Assembly: GCF_002893765.1 (NCBI RefSeq)
Contig: NZ_CP025938.1
Location: 1,736,001-1,800,000 of the forward strand
Direction: 5' to 3'
Source: Tamlana carrageenivorans
GTDB lineage: Bacteria; Bacteroidota; Bacteroidia; Flavobacteriales; Flavobacteriaceae
DNA length: 64,000 nt
Positions 15,802-24,868 of the stretch are shown in pieces. The notes below the pieces were generated by a model. That model did no database searches. It was not told the origin of the DNA and was given only the letters and a program-made list of their open reading frames with translations. The position numbers and the translations under genes were made by a program. Position 1 is the stretch's first letter. Every line of letters starts with the position of its first letter.

Positions 15802-16266
15802 ATGGATTTTACATTTGAAGTTTTAATGAATACTAGGAATATATTTAAAGGTATTATAGAAACATGTTCCTTGAACGAAGTAAATAAAATCCCTGAAGGG
15901 TTTAACAATAATATTATTTGGAATATCGCTCATAGTATAGTGACACAGCAATTGTTATGTTACAAACTTTCGGGATTAGAAGCTACCATACCAACACATC
16001 TTATCAATAGGTATAGAAAAGGTACTAAGCCTGAAGGCGCTATAAGTCTGGATGAGCTTCATGAGATAAAAGACATATTGAATTCTAGTATAGAAAAGAC
16101 GCAGAAAGATTATAGCCAAGGTGTTTTTAAAACCTATACCGAGTATACAGTATCAACAACTGGGAATACGCTCAGCCGAATAGAGGATGCCTTGCAATTC
16201 GCCGTGATACATGAAGGTATTCATTATGGTTATATATTGGCTTTAATGAAAGCTTTAAAAAAGTAA
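15802..16266 (+). CDS. DinB-family (DinB/YfiT four-helix) protein
   Basis: 154 residues. The helical layout and the metal-ligand pattern (IAHSIVTQQLLCYKL in helix 2, VIHEGIHYGYILALMK in the last helix) fit the DinB_2 superfamily of putative metal-dependent thiol-transfer enzymes. Cytosolic, no signal peptide. Its 3' end overlaps that of the convergent DUF3298 gene by 12 bp. The substrate cannot be assigned. Confidence 0.82.
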   Translation: MDFTFEVLMNTRNIFKGIIETCSLNEVNKIPEGFNNNIIWNIAHSIVTQQLLCYKLSGLEATIPTHLINRYRKGTKPEGAISLDELHEIKDILNSSIEKTQKDYSQGVFKTYTEYTVSTTGNTLSRIEDALQFAVIHEGIHYGYILALMKALKK

Positions 16267-16995
16267 ATAAGACTCAATTTCGTTGTAAGGTACTTTAAAT
16301 TCGATAATGCCTTCAGAATAGGCAGCGATTTCAAATGTGTTGTATAAAAAAACAAGACCGTCTTCTGTATAAGCCATATTTGAAGGTAGGATAAATTGGT
16401 CTTGATTTAATAGTATGCTTTTGTCCTCAATTGTTTTTTTGTAATAGGGTTCAGCAATTTTTTTTACCGCGTCTATATCGCTAAAAAGTGTTTTGTTGGC
16501 TATTAATTGGCCGTTTTCAGCATTAAAATTTAGGAAGGTAATTTTTAAATTTCCATGGGCGCCACCTGTATTGGTATAGGAGGTAATGGCTATACTGATA
16601 ATCGTTTTCGATTGATATAGTACCTCGCCATCAATTTGAGCCTCCCAAATTTGGGGACTTTCAGGAAAATCTCTTTTTAAAGCTTCATATTCGTTTACAA
16701 AATTTGTTACACTTTCGTTAATAGATTTTGTTTGAGTGTTTTGGTTATCTATAGTTCCTATTTGAATAGAGGAAATTACGTTTTGCTGTATGCTTTGATT
16801 AATGAGATAAGCTGCAGACGCTTTGCCAGAAGCTCTTGGGATGTTTATTTCAACGATGCTGTTGTTTTTTGGTGAGATGTGTACTTCAGAAAAGCTAATA
16901 TTAAATTCTTTATCACAAGATAAGTATAACAGTATTGCTAAGTAAATGAATAGGTGTTTGAAATTAGATATCGTTTGTGTAAGGGATTTTTTCAT
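16255..16995 (-). CDS. DUF4163/DUF3298 lipoprotein
   Basis: 246 residues from ATG 16995 (an in-frame TTG three codons upstream is less likely). The N-terminus has a signal peptide ending in a lipobox-like LLYLSC, so the protein is probably lipid-anchored. The mature part has a DUF4163-like segment (about 45-125) and a DUF3298 segment beginning with SYTNTGGAHGNLKITFLNF, as in RsiV-like extracellular domains. Function unknown. No partner sigma factor is adjacent. Confidence 0.8.
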   Translation of the reverse strand: MKKSLTQTISNFKHLFIYLAILLYLSCDKEFNISFSEVHISPKNNSIVEINIPRASGKASAAYLINQSIQQNVISSIQIGTIDNQNTQTKSINESVTNFVNEYEALKRDFPESPQIWEAQIDGEVLYQSKTIISIAITSYTNTGGAHGNLKITFLNFNAENGQLIANKTLFSDIDAVKKIAEPYYKKTIEDKSILLNQDQFILPSNMAYTEDGLVFLYNTFEIAAYSEGIIEFKVPYNEIESYLLF

Positions 16996-17088
16996 AAATG
17001 TCAATTTACTTATTATACCTCAATGTTTGAGTTTTTGAGAATGCGTAGAGAAGAAAATGAGAGGAGGGGTGTAATTCAAGAATATTAT

Positions 17089-17892
17089 CTAGTTGAGGTA
17101 AAATATATACCCTAAACTTAGCCAAATTAAACTATCGTTATTCTTGTTAGACGGTAAGTTGTGATCTAAACCATCAACCTTGTCATCCATAAAAAATTGC
17201 CATCTAAAGTCTAGCATTAAATCTGAAACTCGAGACAGTTTATATCTAACACCAACATTACTAACGACAGCCCAGCTGCTTCCAGGTGAAGCATCTACAG
17301 ATCCTGGAGCCCATCCGGAGTAGAAGTTGCTTGGGTCGGTAACATCCCCAATAGCATTAGGGTCGGGGTTGTTGTAAGTTGTTTTTACTTCAGGAGTATG
17401 ATAGGTGTACTGAATTCCTAGATTTACAAATGGAGTGAATCTATAAGCATAAGCTTGAAAATCTCTAATGCTTAAAGGGTAGTACTCGAGTTGTGTTCCA
17501 ATATTATAATTTTTAGCTAAACCAGTATGTGTACGAAGTTGATCCGCTTCAGGACTTGTTAATGAAGGATCAACCCATTTTCCATGGTGTTCTAGATGAG
17601 TTCTGTTGTAAGAAATCTCGCTACGCAGTTTAAAGTGGTCATTAAAATAATTATCAGCTGTATAGCAATTACAGTCTGCATTTAAGGTGAAATTCATATA
17701 ATGAACAAGTCCAATACCAAATCCTGAATTTGTGAAGTTATTTGAAGAATTTTCACTCTCTCCAAAGTCTGAACGCATCTCTACGAAACCTGCAACAAGT
17801 CCTAATTCATGTGAAAAACCTGACTGTGCACAAAGGGATTGTATCAAAGCAAAAAAACAAAAAACAATTGTTACATTTTTTGGTTTTATCAT
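17089..17892 (-). CDS. Outer-membrane barrel protein of the THC0290_0291 type
   Basis: 267 residues with a signal peptide (VTIVFCFFALIQSLCAQ). The mature protein contains FSHELGLVAG, a CNCYTADNYFNDHFKLRSE segment and alternating aromatic strands ending in LGYIFYLN, as in small beta-barrels. I recall the same protein type (named THC0290_0291 family) next to flavobacterial glutamate dehydrogenase genes, which is the arrangement here (divergent from gdhA). Role unknown. Confidence 0.75.
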   Translation of the reverse strand: MIKPKNVTIVFCFFALIQSLCAQSGFSHELGLVAGFVEMRSDFGESENSSNNFTNSGFGIGLVHYMNFTLNADCNCYTADNYFNDHFKLRSEISYNRTHLEHHGKWVDPSLTSPEADQLRTHTGLAKNYNIGTQLEYYPLSIRDFQAYAYRFTPFVNLGIQYTYHTPEVKTTYNNPDPNAIGDVTDPSNFYSGWAPGSVDASPGSSWAVVSNVGVRYKLSRVSDLMLDFRWQFFMDDKVDGLDHNLPSNKNNDSLIWLSLGYIFYLN

Positions 17893-18034
17893 AAAAGCTT
17901 GTTTTTAGTCAGGTTATTTATATAACAAATATATAAAAACACATACTGAAAACAAATATTATAAATTTTCTAAATTTCGAAAAAATAACGGTTGAAGAAT
18001 TTAAAATAAAAGTGATATTTTTTTGAAGATAATG

Positions 18035-18042
18035 TATATTTG
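18035..18042 (+). promoter_or_regulatory. Bacteroidota -7 box before gdhA
   Basis: TATATTTG matches TAnnTTTG, 45 bp before the gdhA start, giving a leader of roughly 40 nt. Confidence 0.5.
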
Positions 18043-18087
18043 TTTTAAAATACTAATTATATAATAATTTAAACTATTTATTGCGCT

Positions 18088-19431
18088 ATGAAAAGTAAGA
18101 TTGATGCTTTTTTAGATTTAGTAAAAGAAAGAAATGGCCATGAGCCAGAGTTTCTTCAGGCTGTAGAAGAAGTAGCTGAAACGGTTATTCCTTATATTGT
18201 TGAAAATGATATATACTATGGTAAAAACATTTTGCTTCGCATGGTCGAACCAGAGCGTGTTATCATGTTTAGAGTGTGTTGGGTAGATGATAATGGGGAA
18301 ATTCAAGTGAATAGAGGATATCGTATACAAATGAACTCTGCTATAGGGCCTTATAAGGGTGGATTGCGTTTTCATCCATCTGTTAATTTAAGTATTTTAA
18401 AATTTTTAGCCTTCGAGCAGGTTTTTAAAAATAGTTTAACAACGCTTCCAATGGGTGGTGGAAAAGGAGGAAGTGATTTTGATCCTAAAGGTAAAAGTGA
18501 TAGTGAAATTATGAGATTTTGTCATGCTTTTATGAGTGAGTTGTTTAGACATATTGGTCATAACACCGATGTACCTGCAGGTGATATTGGTGTAGGAGCA
18601 AGAGAAGTTGGGTACTTATTTGGTATGTATAAAAAAATTAGTAATGGCTTTACAGGGGTACTTACAGGAAAAGGTTTGTCTTGGGGCGGATCTCTAATAA
18701 GACCTGAAGCCACTGGGTATGGTACCGTGTACTTTGCACAAAAAATGTTAGAAACTAAAGGTTGGGATATTTCAGGAAAGTCTTGTGTTATTTCTGGATC
18801 AGGAAATGTTGCTCAATACGCTGCCGAAAAAGTGATTCAGCTAGGAGGAAAAGTGCTTACTTTGTCTGATTCTTCTGGGTATATCTATGATGCCGATGGT
18901 ATTGATGCTGAAAAATTAGCACATGTAATGGAGCTTAAAAATGTTAAAAGAGCTCGAATTAAAGCATACCTAGAGACTTATCCTGATGCCAAATTTGTGG
19001 CAGGAAAAACGCCTTGGGAAATAAAATGCGATATTGCTTTACCATGTGCGACTCAAAATGAACTTCATGAAAATGATGCAGAAACATTACTTGAAAATGG
19101 CTGTATTTGTGTTGTAGAAGGTGCTAATATGCCTTCAACTAAAGGTGCGATAGAAGCCTTCCATAAAGCTAAAATTTTATTTGCCCCAGGCAAAGCTTCT
19201 AATGCAGGAGGTGTAGCTACATCAGGTTTGGAAATGACACAAAATTCGCTTCGTTTTAAATGGACTCGTGATGAAGTGGATAATAAATTAAAAGATATTA
19301 TGGGCAATATTCATAAATCTTGTATCGAGTACGGTACAGATGAAGATGGTTATGTTGATTATGTTAGAGGGGCCAACATTGCTGGCTTCGTAAAGGTTGC
19401 CGATGCCATGTTAGCTCAAGGTATTGTTTAA
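18088..19431 (+). CDS. gdhA: NADP-type glutamate dehydrogenase
   Basis: 447 residues, matching hexameric GDH (about 445-450). It catalyses reductive amination of 2-oxoglutarate to glutamate in the cytosol. Visible motifs are the substrate loop IGPYKGGLRFHPSVN, the catalytic-lysine region LPMGGGKGGSDFDPKGKSD, VPAGDIGVGAREVGYL, and the dinucleotide-binding ISGSGNVAQYAAEKV. C-terminal NAGGVATSGLEM is also typical. Monocistronic, with its own promoter and terminator. Confidence 0.96.
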   Translation: MKSKIDAFLDLVKERNGHEPEFLQAVEEVAETVIPYIVENDIYYGKNILLRMVEPERVIMFRVCWVDDNGEIQVNRGYRIQMNSAIGPYKGGLRFHPSVNLSILKFLAFEQVFKNSLTTLPMGGGKGGSDFDPKGKSDSEIMRFCHAFMSELFRHIGHNTDVPAGDIGVGAREVGYLFGMYKKISNGFTGVLTGKGLSWGGSLIRPEATGYGTVYFAQKMLETKGWDISGKSCVISGSGNVAQYAAEKVIQLGGKVLTLSDSSGYIYDADGIDAEKLAHVMELKNVKRARIKAYLETYPDAKFVAGKTPWEIKCDIALPCATQNELHENDAETLLENGCICVVEGANMPSTKGAIEAFHKAKILFAPGKASNAGGVATSGLEMTQNSLRFKWTRDEVDNKLKDIMGNIHKSCIEYGTDEDGYVDYVRGANIAGFVKVADAMLAQGIV

Positions 19432-19450
19432 GTTACAATCAAATGTATTG

Positions 19451-19480
19451 AAAAGCTCCCTGTTTTAGGGGGCTTTTTTG
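19451..19480 (+). terminator. Intrinsic terminator of gdhA
   Basis: AAAAGCTCCCT-GTTTT-AGGGGGCTTTTTT, 19 bp after the gdhA stop. Confidence 0.85.
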
Positions 19481-19562
19481 TTTTTATAATGACTTGTAAC
19501 TCTAAATTTAAGATTATAGAGGATATGTATATTTTTTTAAAGTAAAACTCGTTAGTTATAAA

Positions 19563-19570
19563 TATATTTG
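19563..19570 (+). promoter_or_regulatory. Bacteroidota -7 box before porZ
   Basis: TATATTTG matches TAnnTTTG and lies 20 bp upstream of the TTG start at 19591. It supports that start because no in-frame ATG exists between the box and the signal peptide. Confidence 0.5.
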
Positions 19571-19590
19571 AAATTCAAAAATTCAGCATA

Positions 19591-21938
19591 TTGAAAAAAG
19601 GCCTTTTAATTATTTGTTTTTTATTACCCTTGTTACAATTTTCTCAAGATTTTTCAGAATCCTGGGAAGGGCATTTTTCATATAACAAGATTACTGCCGT
19701 AACGCGTGGGCAAAATAAAATTTTTGCGGCTTCAGATAATGCTGTTTTCGTTAGTGATCAAACAACAGGTGTGTTAGAAGAGATTACTACGGTAAACGGT
19801 TTGTCTGGTGAAATCATTTCATCGTTATACTATAGTGAAGATTACGATTTGTTAATTGTAGGTTATCAAACAGGCTTGATAGAAATCGTTTTTGATGATG
19901 GTTCTAAAGTGTTAAGCATTGTTGATATTGTAGATAAAGCAACCATTCCACCAACACAAAAGCGAATCAATCATTTTAACGCGATTGAAAATATACTTTA
20001 TGTGGCTACAAATTACGGAATTTCGGTATTCGATATGGACCGTTTGGAATTTGGAGATAGTTATTTTATAGGTCCCAATGGTTCGCAAATTCCGGTCACC
20101 GAAACAACAGTATATGGCAATTATATTTACGCAGCTTGTTTAGATAATTACGGTTTAAAAAGCGCCGTTATGTCGAGCTCTAATTTGATCGATTATCAAA
20201 ATTGGAGCACTATAGCAACTGGGAGTTGGCTGGCTACAGAAACCCATGCCAATAACTTATACGCTGTTAATACCAATAGAAAGCTGTATCAGGTTAATAA
20301 TAACACCTCTGTGAGCGAAGTTGCTGCTTACAATCATGTGCCGGTAGACCTGGAATCGGTTGAAGATCACCTTGTTGTAACGACTCAAAGTCAGGTGTTT
20401 GTTTACGATTCTAATTTTAATGAAATGGTTCAAATAGGCGCAGTTCCAGAATTTACTACCAAGTATTCAGCAGGAATTTTAGATGCTGATTTTATTTATA
20501 TTGGTACCGAAAATTTTGGTATTCTAAAAACGCCTATTAATAATCCAACACTTTTTGAAGAAGTGCATCCCGATGGTCCTTTATTAAACATTCCTTTTTC
20601 AGTTGAAGCTAGTACCGATGGGGTGTGGGTGAGCTTTGGCGAGTACACTTTGTTTTACAATCCCTATCCTTTAAACAATCGCGGTTTTAGTCATTTGAAG
20701 TATGATAAATGGATTAACACCCCTTATAGCGAGGTGTTCGAAGCGAAATGTTTAAATGTGATTACTCTTAACCCTTCAAATAGTAATCAGGCTTTTATCA
20801 GTTCTTTTTTAGTGGTTTGTTGGTTGTTGAGGATGACTTGCCAACTATTTTATTAAATGAATCCAATAGTGGTTTGGAATCTTTAATTTTATCAAATAAT
20901 CCCAATTATGTGGATATTAGAGTAGGACCTTCAGAATTTGATAGCGATGGCCTGCTATGGACGTTGACGAGCCGGGTAGATCGTCCGCTTAAATCTTTTA
21001 ATCCTAGTAATAACCAGTGGGAATCTTACGATTTTACGAGTATTATTGGCGATGGTTTGTCGGGAGGAAACTTAGGTTATGCCGATTTGGTTATCGGTCC
21101 CGATGGTGTTAAATGGGTAGCTAGTTATCGATTTGGTTTGATTGGTTTTCAAGAAAATGGAAATAGGCCGCTTATAAATAGTTTGTATACTGCCGAACAA
21201 AATATGCCTTCTGTAGCTGCCACGGCCTTAGCTTTAGACCAAAGAAATCAAATGTGGATTGGGACCTCTAGAGGTTTACGGGTGCTATATAACACGTCTA
21301 ATTTTTTTAGTGACAATGTAAGTGTCGATGAAGTTATTATAGAAGAAGATGGTGTTGCTAAAGAGTTGTTGTTTGAACAAAACATTACAGATATAGAAGT
21401 TGATGGGTCCAATAATAAATGGATTGCGACTTCCGATGCTGGGTTGTTTTATTTTTCGCCAGATGGACAAAATACCATTTTTCATTTCACAAAAACCAAT
21501 TCGCCTTTGCCCTCAAATACGGTGTTAGATGTGTCTATTGATGGTGACAAAGGGATTGTTTATATCGCCACCGATAAAGGCTTGGTCTCCTTTTTGTCGG
21601 GAGGATCCAATCCCATTGAAAATTTAGAAAAGGCTTTTGCATACCCAAATCCAGTGCGACCAGAATTTGATATTTTTGAAAAAAAGGTAAAAATTAAAGA
21701 TATTTCTGAAAATGTGAATATTAAAATCACCGATATTGAAGGTAATTTGGTTGCCGAAGCACAATCGAAAACCAATCAGCGTTACAGTGGTTCTAATTTA
21801 GAAATTGATGGTGGAACAGCATATTGGAACGGAAAAAACCTTGCGAATAATAACGTAGCTTCAGGCGTATACCTCGTGATGTTGGCCGATTTAGATACCT
21901 TTGAAACCAAAGTTATTAAACTCATGGTTGTACGCTAA
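19591..21938 (+). pseudogene. porZ: T9SS protein PorZ, frameshifted by one missing T
   Basis: Two overlapping frames (19591-20856 and from about 20811 to 21938) together give one protein of about 782 residues, the size of PorZ. A TTG start opens a signal peptide (MKKGLLIICFLLPLLQF). Two-component-regulator-type beta-propeller repeats follow (TTGVLEEITTVNGLSGE, NQMWIGTSRGLRVLYN), and then a C-terminal sorting-type domain (AFAYPNPVRPEFDIFEKK to TKVIKLMVVR). PorZ acts at the cell surface in T9SS cargo anchoring. The frame changes in the T6 run at 20805-20810; one more T would give ISSFFSGLLVVEDDLPT without interruption. The stop overlaps recO by one base. Confidence 0.88.
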
Positions 21939-22657
21939 TGTTATTCACTACTCCTGCTATCGTGTTGTCTAAGCTCAAGTATAGAGATCACGATCTAATC
22001 GTAAAATGTTTTACACAGCAAAAAGGCGTGATTAGCTTTTTATTAAGAGGGGTTTTAAAAAGTAAAAAAACTCAAAATAAAGCCGCTTATTTTCAGCCGC
22101 TATCTCAAATACAAATTGTAGTAGATTACAAAGAGAAGCGTTCATTACAAGCCATAAAAGATACCAAACTTAAGGCTATTTATACCAGCTTACATACGCA
22201 TGTTTTAAAAAGTGCTATTGTTTTGTTTCTATCCGAGGTCTTATCCCATACTTTGCATGAAGAAGAACAAGATGAAGTCCTTTATAGTTATTTAGAAAAC
22301 ACCCTAATGTGGTTAGATGGCCAGTCGGAATATGCTAATTTTCACCTATTGTTTCTTTTAAATCTAACAAAATACTTGGGGTTTTACCCCGATACCACCG
22401 ATATAGATTTTCCGAATTTTAATTTAAATGAAGGTAAATTTGAATTAAAACCGGTTTATAAGAACAATATATCGGGATCAAATGTCATACTATTAAAACA
22501 ACTATTGAATGCTTCCTTCGATACTTTACCCAGTATTAAAATAAATGCGAAACAAAGGCAGTCATTTTTAAGTATGATGCTGCTTTATTTTGAACTGCAT
22601 TTAGGAAGCTTTAGACCTCCTAAATCATTACAGGTTTTTAATCAGGTTTTTAGTTAA
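21938..22657 (+). CDS. recO: DNA repair protein RecO
   Basis: 239 residues. An N-terminal OB fold (AIVLSKLKYRDHDLIVKCFT, then GVISFLLRGVLKSKK) is followed by an all-helical C-terminal domain with LTKYLGFYPD, the family pattern. RecO loads RecA on SSB-coated DNA in the RecFOR pathway. Its ATG shares the A of the porZ stop (TAATG), so expression is probably coupled to porZ. Confidence 0.93.
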   Translation: MLFTTPAIVLSKLKYRDHDLIVKCFTQQKGVISFLLRGVLKSKKTQNKAAYFQPLSQIQIVVDYKEKRSLQAIKDTKLKAIYTSLHTHVLKSAIVLFLSEVLSHTLHEEEQDEVLYSYLENTLMWLDGQSEYANFHLLFLLNLTKYLGFYPDTTDIDFPNFNLNEGKFELKPVYKNNISGSNVILLKQLLNASFDTLPSIKINAKQRQSFLSMMLLYFELHLGSFRPPKSLQVFNQVFS

Positions 22658-22685
22658 AACAATAAAGAGGTTTATGTTTAAAGTG

Positions 22686-24461
22686 CTAATTATTTTTTAT
22701 CCCTTTTTTAGTGATTATGTTTCCGTTAGAAAGTGCCACTTTCGCAATAAAAACGACACTTAATCTTGGGAGGTCATAGATTTCAGAGTTGCTATCACCT
22801 TCTAGATGATAAAGTTGTATGCCAACGAGATCAAAAATTTTAATGGTTTTTATGGTCTGGTTTGTTGCGGTATTAAACTGCACCTGGTTATTTTCTAAAC
22901 TTATTATTTGTAAGGCGTTTAAGTCTAATTCATTATCGATTACCGATAACCTACTGTCTTCGAAAATTACTTGAAACCGGTCGTTAAATGCGCCTTGAGT
23001 AGCATTAAAGGTATATGCCCCAGATTTTAAGTCGTGTATTTTATTTTCTAAATGATCTTTTAAATAAATGGAGTTGCTGTTTAAAAAATCACCTTCAAAA
23101 TGGTCTAAGGCAATCTGGTAGTCTAAGGAGGCATCAGCGCATATAAAGCCTAAGGGGATGACTTCAGTTTTAGATAAACGGTTTATTTTTTTTCCTTGTA
23201 CACTGTATTTTTTAGAACCTTCCGAAGGTATAAGAGAATAAATGCTGGTTAAGCCTTTAGGATACTTATTAATATCGTATGCCAGACCATCGTCGTTGTT
23301 GGTGGCACCCGGTACGTAACCAATTAAAATTTGATTAAAACCACCAAAGTTGTTGGTTAAATTGAGCCAAATTTTATTGTAGGTTGCTGTTGTGTTTTTT
23401 ACTTTCAACGGCGTACTTTATAACAGGGAGCTGCTTTCGCTTTGTTGTATAAAGCTTCCATAAGGTTCAATTTCGATTGTACTATCTCAAGCATCAACTT
23501 CATTTACAATACTAACATAGGTATTATCGCTAATGGTTAATTTAGCACCAGTAGCCAATTTTAATCCATTGGCTTCAAAGCTACCGGAATTAGCATTAGC
23601 TGTATTATAATCAGCATTTATAAGTACGAAGTCGTCTTTTTTGGGAGCATGTGGAGTCCAAGACGTGCCATCCCAAGCCGTAGTAATTACATTTTGGCTA
23701 TTAGGGGTACCCCATATTTCTATTTGGTCTATAGCAATATCTTCACTACCAGCGTTTAAATGAAATTCTGTGCGTAAAGTAATTGAGGTGGTGCTTGGGT
23801 CAATAGTTATTGTGGCTGTATATTGTTCAAAATCTTTAGATATAAAATTTTTACCAGCTCCTTGTATAGGTGTAGTGATGAAGTTTTCCACAATGGAGGC
23901 GCGCGTATTTTGCTTGCCTACATCTCTACCATACACCCAAATAAGTGGGTTCCAAATACCTGTATTTGAGTCTTCTTCATAATCAAATTGAACATAATCA
24001 TTTTTCCATTCATCTTTGCCGGTATCAAACCAATCATAGTGCCCTCGTCCAACGCCATTATCTTTTATTGCTAGAGATACTCTGAATTCGAAACTTGAAT
24101 ATTCACTTGGTTCTATGGCGAGAGGTCCTATATTCATTATTAATTTTGGAATATTACTTGCACTGCCTTCACCAATTGAAGGAGACAAATCTGTTGTTTT
24201 TGCAACTACAACGTATTGAGACTCATTGCAATTATAATCCATTCGTGAACTACTAGGTCCTCTATTGGTTACATTGGCTATATGTTCGCTGGAATTATCA
24301 CCTTGTGCTGTAAAGGGTTGTAGCGTGCCGTTGCCACTGTCCCATTGCAAGTTTGTATAGGTTGAACCATTATCAAAATTAATACCGTGCAGTTTTTCTT
24401 GGGAAAAGCAATGATGTACGGCTAGAAATAGAATAAATATTGGGCTAAATATTGTTTTCAT
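22686..24461 (-). pseudogene. Decayed T9SS cargo protein (premature stops, internal deletion)
   Basis: The 5' part (24461-23487) encodes a signal peptide (MKTIFSPIFILFLAVHHCFS) and an extracellular domain up to TYVSIVNEVDA, where an in-frame TGA occurs. The same frame continues past it as STIEIEPYGSFIQQSESSSL until a TAA near 23422. The 3' part (23408-22686, another frame) resumes at NKIWLNLTNNFGGFNQILIG and ends in a type A T9SS sorting domain (PRLSVVFIAKVALSNGNIIT). Compared with the intact paralogue at 24869-27310, about 250 residues between the WDG/NTY region and the NKLWLNLT region are missing. Probably non-functional. Confidence 0.82.
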
Positions 24462-24868
24462 AGGGTAGGTATATTGATCTTTTGTTTTTTAGAGTTTTAA
24501 GCATCTCTAAAAAAAGAAAAGGTTTATTACTTAAAATATGATACAAAAACAATCACTTGTATTGTTAATCATGTAAATAACTGGTTGTTTGTAGGTTATT
24601 TATATTGCAGAGTATTTGAGGTGCCTTTTAATAGGCCATAAATGTGATAATCAACAAAGTATGGGTTTGTGCGTTTAACGGTTTTAATACCCCGTTAATC
24701 GAAAAGGAATCTTGGTTTTCGGTAATTTACGAGCAAGCTACGACATTGAGGGGTTGCTGCAGGAAAAGTTGCCCAACACAGGTATGTGAAGATGGAGGCT
24801 TAAAATCTTACTTTTTACTTGAAAAATGTAATAAATGAATTTTAATACCAGAAAGGTAGATGGTCTAT
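24462..24868. other. Intergenic region without a recognisable feature
   Basis: 407 bp between the two T9SS cargo genes. The first ~80 bp would be the promoter region of the decayed gene. I see no repeat, RNA or convincing ORF; a 64-codon GTG-started frame at 24644-24838 has no supporting signal. Confidence 0.5.

Noticed and set aside
24644..24838. 64-codon GTG-started frame between the T9SS cargo genes
   Set aside because: No promoter box, no ribosome-binding site, no terminator and no recognisable sequence pattern.
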